Of a stretch of 9,502 bases of DNA, positions 6,407 through 9,502 are shown piece after piece. This stretch comes from CAYXVB01 sp964467785 (GTDB lineage Bacteria > Bdellovibrionota > UBA1018). Position numbers and translations under genes: made by a program. Within the stretch, counting starts at the first letter, position 1; each line of letters opens with the position of its first letter. The notes under the pieces are model-generated. The model had not been told where the DNA came from. It did not search any database and worked only from the letters and a program-made list of their open reading frames with translations. Location: the NCBI GenBank assembly GCA_964467785.1, contig CAYXVB010000140.1, forward strand, positions 1 through 9,502, written 5' to 3'.

Positions 6407-8185
6407 ATGAATAAAAATAACCCAGCCTACCTTCTCCACGATCTCATCCGGCGGCGCGCCGAGCGCGCCCCCGACGACGTCGCCCTGGTCCACGAAGCTA
6501 CGTCAATGACCTACGCGGATCTCGCCGGGAGTATTCAAAATTTCGCGAACGGTCTGGCGGCGCTTGGGCTACAACGGGGCGACCGGGTCGGCATCTTCCT
6601 CGAAAAACGCATGGAGACGGTGATCGCCTCTTTCGGCGCGACACTCGCGGGATGCGTCTTCGTCCCGATCAATCCCATCCTCAAGGCCCCACAAGCGATC
6701 CATATTCTGCGCGACTGCGACGTGAAGACGCTGGTTACCTCGCCCGAGCGACTGAGCTTGCTCAAGGCCGGCCTCGAGGAATGCGGAGCGCTCTCCTCGA
6801 TTCTGCTCACCCCCGCCCATGGGTCCGAAACACCTTCTCCGACCGGCTCCACATCGCCGGGGTTTCCCGCCGCAAGGCGGTCCAGTCTGGCAGCGATGCG
6901 CGCAACCGCCCTGCGATCACGCAAACCGGAAAGCCAGGTATCGAAGGTTCCGCTTCGGATTAACTCGATCATTCNNNNNNNNNNCCATGGGTCCGAAACA
7001 CCTTCTCCGACCGCGGCGGGATCACGCTCCTACAAAACGCTCCAATGGAAGGAGTTCCACGAAGCGAGCGGAAAGCCATTGGCGCGCCCGATCGACGCGG
7101 ATGTCGCCGCGATCTTCTACACCTCTGGAAGCACGGGGCGTCCCAAAGGCGTGGTGCTCTCGCACCGAAACTTCGTGATGGGCGCCTCGAGCGTCGCCTC
7201 CTATCTGGAAAATCAACCGAGCGATCGGCTGCTCGCGGCCCTTCCGCTTTCGTTCGACGCGGGATTTTCCCAGCTCACGACCGCCTTCCACTCCGGGGCG
7301 CGAGCCATCCTCCAAAACTACCTGCTTCCGCACGAACTGATGGACACGATGATCCGTCATCAAGTCACGGGCCTTACTGGCGTGCCGCCGCTGTGGATCC
7401 AGCTTTCGCAACTCGACTGGCCCGCCTCGGTGGCGGAGAGCCTGCGCTACTTTGCCAACACGGGCGGGCGCATGCCCGAGGAAACTCTTCGTCGCTTGCG
7501 CCGGGCTTTTCCGAAGAGCAAGCCATTCCTGATGTATGGCCTCACCGAAGCCTTCCGCGCCACCTTTCTCCCGCCCGAAGAGGCCGACCGTCGGCCGGAC
7601 TCGATCGGCAAGGCGATTCCCAACGCCGAGATCCTCGTGCTTCGCGAGGACGGAAGCCCATGCGATCCCGACGAGCCGGGCGAGCTGGTCCAACGAGGGG
7701 CTCTTGTCGGCCTCGGCTACTGGAACAACCTCGAAGCCACAGCGGAGCGATACAAACCGCTGCCTCCCCTTGCCTCGGGCCGCCTTCCCGGACTCATGCT
7801 TCCGGAGCTTGCCGTGTTCTCCGGTGACGTAGTGAAAAGGGACACCGACGGCTTCTTGTATTTCATCGGGCGCAAAGACGAGATGATCAAAACTTCCGGC
7901 TACCGCGTCAGTCCGATGGAGGTGGAGGAAATCCTCTATCAATTCCCGACGGTCTCTGAATGCGCGGCTTACGGGGTCGCTCACGATACGCTCGGCCAAG
8001 TGATCCATGTCATCGTCACGCCGAAGGAAGGCCACCCTGTGGACATTGCCGCCCTTCTCGCGTTCTGTCGCCAACAAATGCCATCCTACATGGTCCCGGC
8101 GAGCATCGAAACGAGCCAAGGCTCTCTGCCCAGAAACCCCAACGGTAAAATAGATCGCAAACTTCTTTCGAGCCGAAAAAAATGA
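6407..8185 (+). CDS. AMP-forming acyl-CoA ligase, exosortase A system-associated type, interrupted by an insert and a sequence gap
   Basis: ANL-superfamily enzyme that adenylates a carboxylic or amino acid with ATP and passes it to CoA or a carrier protein. Motifs: phosphate-binding loop YTSGSTGRPKG (238-248), MYGLTEA (376-382), SGD (472-474), hinge GRKDEMIKTSGYR (488-500) and the catalytic lysine Lys581 in NPNGKIDRK. Segments such as GVPPLWIQL and RRPDSIGKAIPNAEILV look like the exosortase A-associated ligase family (TIGR03098 from memory). As read it is 592 aa. Residues 138-193 are foreign to the family: they span an insert, the ten N, and a duplicated HGSETPSPT (138-146 and 194-202). Without those 56 residues it would be 536 aa, close to normal, and the frame is kept. 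The ATG at 6407 follows an AT-rich leader without a clear ribosome binding site. The stop overlaps the decarboxylase start as ATGA, so the two are translationally coupled. Function is confident; the state of the gene is uncertain because of the gap. Confidence 0.88.
   Translation: MNKNNPAYLLHDLIRRRAERAPDDVALVHEATSMTYADLAGSIQNFANGLAALGLQRGDRVGIFLEKRMETVIASFGATLAGCVFVPINPILKAPQAIHILRDCDVKTLVTSPERLSLLKAGLEECGALSSILLTPAHGSETPSPTGSTSPGFPAARRSSLAAMRATALRSRKPESQVSKVPLRINSIIXXXXHGSETPSPTAAGSRSYKTLQWKEFHEASGKPLARPIDADVAAIFYTSGSTGRPKGVVLSHRNFVMGASSVASYLENQPSDRLLAALPLSFDAGFSQLTTAFHSGARAILQNYLLPHELMDTMIRHQVTGLTGVPPLWIQLSQLDWPASVAESLRYFANTGGRMPEETLRRLRRAFPKSKPFLMYGLTEAFRATFLPPEEADRRPDSIGKAIPNAEILVLREDGSPCDPDEPGELVQRGALVGLGYWNNLEATAERYKPLPPLASGRLPGLMLPELAVFSGDVVKRDTDGFLYFIGRKDEMIKTSGYRVSPMEVEEILYQFPTVSECAAYGVAHDTLGQVIHVIVTPKEGHPVDIAALLAFCRQQMPSYMVPASIETSQGSLPRNPNGKIDRKLLSSRKK
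6817..6845 (+). repeat. 29-bp direct repeat, copy 1
   Basis: This 29-base stretch, beginning CCATGGGTCC, recurs exactly at 6985-7013 on the other side of the insert and the N gap. The copies start 168 nt apart, a multiple of three, so collapsing them to one copy would keep the ligase frame. On the minus strand most of this copy belongs to a toxin-like reading frame (PVGEGVS). Confidence 0.9.
6826..6972 (-). pseudogene. N-terminal fragment of a HigB/RelE-like 'addiction module killer' toxin gene
   Basis: On the minus strand an ATG at 6972 opens a frame starting MIELIRSGTFDTWLSGL, followed by RDRRAVARIAARLDRLA and GNPGDVEPVGEGVS. This matches what I know of the Gp49-like/HigB toxin family (RelE superfamily mRNA interferases, TIGR02683-type). 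Family members continue after GEGVS with E-L-R-x-x-Y-G-P-G-Y-R to about 100 aa. Here the match stops after about 49 residues, exactly where the ligase coding sequence resumes, and the frame then runs on as a meaningless shadow. The catalytic C-terminal half is missing, so no active toxin can be made from what is shown. The start codon lies 2 nt from the N gap, so any promoter and ribosome binding site would be in unseen sequence. In this family the antitoxin gene normally follows the toxin; it is not present downstream. It lies antisense within the ligase gene. It could be a real insertion remnant or a contig-end mis-join. Confidence 0.7.
6975..6984. other. Assembly gap (ten N)
   Basis: Ten consecutive undetermined bases join two contigs inside the ligase gene. 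Ten is a conventional placeholder, so the true amount of missing DNA is unknown. The left contig ends in the toxin-like fragment and the right one begins exactly with the second 29-bp repeat copy. Confidence 0.98.
6985..7013 (+). repeat. 29-bp direct repeat, copy 2
   Basis: Exact copy of 6817-6845, starting at the first base after the gap. Downstream the copies diverge at once (C at 7014 against G at 6846): copy 2 runs on into ligase sequence leading to the YTSGSTG motif, while copy 1 runs on into the toxin-like fragment. Confidence 0.9.
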
Positions 8186-9411
8186 ATCAAACCCCCGTTC
8201 ACCCGGCGCTTGCGCGCTTTGATCCCACCAGCAATGAGCTCCTGCTCGGTGGAATACCCCTATCCCGAGTGGCGGCCGCGGCCGGACGGTCTCCGTTTTA
8301 CGCCTACGATCGCCAATTCATGATCGATCGCGTGGCCCGCATTCGTCAGGCGCTTCCTGAAGCGATTCAGCTCCATTACGCCATCAAGGCCAACCCGATG
8401 CCAGCCGTAGTCTCTTGCCTCGCGCGCGAAGTCGACGGACTGGATGTCGCCTCGGGAGGCGAGCTGCGCGTGGCGCTCGACAGCGGCGTCGTCCCGCGTG
8501 ACATCAGCTTCGCGGGCCCGGGCAAACGCCGCGAAGAGCTCTTGCAGGCCGTGGCGGCGGGAGCGGTCGTCATCGTCGAATCCGAGAGGGAGATTGAGCT
8601 TCTAGCCGAGATCCAGCGCGAAACCGGCTGGGAAGCCCGCGCGGCCCTGCGGGTGAACCCTGCTTTCGAGATCCGTGGCTCCGGCATGAGAATGGGAGGG
8701 GGTCCCAAGCCCTTCGGCATCGATTCGGAGCGCATGCCGCAGGCTCTCGAGCAGCTCGGACAGTCCGGGCTTCGATTCGAGGGTTTTCACTTCTTTCCCG
8801 GTTCTCAGAATTTGAACGCGCAAGCCATCGTCGACGCGCATATTCGAAGCTTCGAACTTGCCCTAGAGCTTGCCCGGCACGCTCCCTGCCCCCCGCGTTT
8901 CCTGAATCTCGGCGGCGGCTTTGGAATTCCCTATTTTGCCGGCGATACGGAACTGGACCTAGGCCCCATCGCCGCCCAGCTCAAAACGATCGCCGAGCGC
9001 GCGCACGCCGAACTTCCAGAGGCCGAGCTGATCATCGAGCTCGGCCGCTATCTGGTCGGCGAGGCGGGCGTCTACGTGACCCAGGTACTGGACCGCAAGG
9101 TCTCCCGCGGCCAAGTGTACTTGGTCGTGGATGGCGGCCTCCACCATCACTTGGCGGCTTCCGGGAACTTCGGCCAGGTCCTTCGACGCAATTATCCGAT
9201 GTCTCTCGGGCGCCGCTCGACCGAGGACCTCGAGGTCGTATCCGTCGTGGGCCCCCTGTGCACGCCGCTGGACCTGCTCGGTCACCAAGTCACGCTCCCC
9301 CGCGCGGAGCCCGGAGACTGGATCGTCATCTATCAATCCGGAGCTTACGGCGCCTCAGCGAGCCCCCAAGACTTCTTGGGGCATCCCCCGGTGCTCGAGC
9401 TCCTTCTCTAG
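8182..9411 (+). CDS. PLP-dependent type III decarboxylase, exosortase A system-associated type
   Basis: Fold-type III (alanine-racemase-like barrel) decarboxylase related to diaminopimelate, ornithine and arginine decarboxylases. The PLP lysine is Lys69 in YAIKANP (66-72). Other landmarks are DGLDVASGGE (85-94), the His203 region HFFPGSQ (203-209), the phosphate-binding GGGFG (244-248), ELGRY (286-290), the second-domain DGGLHHHL (317-324), GPLCTPLD (357-364) with the expected active-site Cys360, and SGAYGAS (386-392) with Tyr389. Full length at 409 aa. HFFPGSQ replaces the HIGSQ of diaminopimelate decarboxylase, and GAYGASASPQDF differs from its usual end, so the substrate is probably not meso-diaminopimelate. 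The segments MRMGGGPKPFGID and LAASGNFGQVLRRNYP look like the family I know as exosortase A system-associated (TIGR03099). Its ATG overlaps the ligase stop (ATGA), so the two act in one pathway, perhaps decarboxylating the amino acid that the ligase activates or its product. No helper gene follows in the window. Confidence 0.92.
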   Translation: MNQTPVHPALARFDPTSNELLLGGIPLSRVAAAAGRSPFYAYDRQFMIDRVARIRQALPEAIQLHYAIKANPMPAVVSCLAREVDGLDVASGGELRVALDSGVVPRDISFAGPGKRREELLQAVAAGAVVIVESEREIELLAEIQRETGWEARAALRVNPAFEIRGSGMRMGGGPKPFGIDSERMPQALEQLGQSGLRFEGFHFFPGSQNLNAQAIVDAHIRSFELALELARHAPCPPRFLNLGGGFGIPYFAGDTELDLGPIAAQLKTIAERAHAELPEAELIIELGRYLVGEAGVYVTQVLDRKVSRGQVYLVVDGGLHHHLAASGNFGQVLRRNYPMSLGRRSTEDLEVVSVVGPLCTPLDLLGHQVTLPRAEPGDWIVIYQSGAYGASASPQDFLGHPPVLELLL

Positions 9412-9502
9412 GGATCCCAAGAAACTCAAACGTCGCCTCCCCCTCATCAAGACTCCAACCTGTCGCGCCATCCAGGAATCGATCTCGATCGATGCTGTAA
9501 AA
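9412..9502. other. 3' edge of the window: no certain gene
   Basis: The 91 nt after the decarboxylase stop hold no clear terminator or ribosome binding site. On the minus strand a frame is open from the edge (9502) to a stop at 9326-9328 and reads protein-like at first (YSIDRDRFLDGATGW, then FEFLGIP). It would overlap the decarboxylase end by about 86 nt. A plus-strand frame is open as well. Neither can be decided from this window. Confidence 0.3.

Noticed and set aside
6535..6825. Continuation of the toxin-like minus frame beyond residue 49
   Set aside because: After GEGVS the frame leaves the toxin family pattern and is simply antisense to normal ligase codons.
6817..7013. CRISPR array suggested by the 29-bp repeats
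   Set aside because: There are only two copies, more than 100 nt apart, lying inside a coding frame, and the repeat encodes a toxin motif on the opposite strand.
7022..8119. A 365-aa minus-strand frame opposite the ligase
   Set aside because: It lies opposite all the conserved ligase motifs and has typical shadow composition.
9258..9500. An 80-aa plus-strand frame at the right end
   Set aside because: Most of it overlaps the conserved C-terminus of the decarboxylase in another frame, and its Ser/Arg/Pro-rich composition looks non-coding.

Overview
The window is 9.5 kb of GC-rich bacterial chromosome carrying eight genes and a 10-N assembly gap. Codon use is strongly G/C-ending. The mix of a DEAD-box helicase with a long basic tail, two adjacent secreted HExxH metalloproteases and an unusual hot-dog thioesterase reminds me of Bdellovibrionota or related delta/oligoflexia-type bacteria. 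This is an inference from gene content; no rRNA or other marker is present to prove it.

Region 1 (54-2114, +) is a DEAD-box RNA helicase with all core motifs and a low-complexity Lys/Gly/Phe/Tyr tail. Region 2 (5163-2155, all -) is a compact probable operon: a secreted HExxH metalloprotease (B), a second secreted metalloprotease with a full HExxHxxGxxH plus Met-turn signature (A), and a YbgC/4HBT-type thioesterase. It ends in a cUUCGg-loop terminator that overlaps the thioesterase stop codon, tail-to-tail with the helicase.

Region 3 (about 5295-9411) looks like a small biosynthetic cassette: a membrane-anchored left-handed beta-helix acyltransferase (+), a stand-alone acyl carrier protein (-), an AMP-forming acyl-CoA/amino-acid ligase (+) and a PLP-dependent type III decarboxylase (+). 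The ligase and decarboxylase overlap by ATGA and closely resemble the 'exosortase A system-associated' ligase/decarboxylase pair. The likely logic is activation of a carboxylic or amino acid, loading onto the carrier protein, a decarboxylation step and final transfer by the acyltransferase. The substrate is not known. No exosortase or PEP-CTERM protein lies in the window.

The strangest spot is inside the ligase gene (6817-7013). A 29-bp exact direct repeat flanks an insert whose minus strand encodes the first ~49 residues of a HigB/RelE-like 'addiction module killer' toxin, followed at once by the N gap. The ligase frame stays open through all of it. This is either a real in-frame insertion of a toxin-derived element, a dispersed repeat that broke the assembly, or a mis-join.
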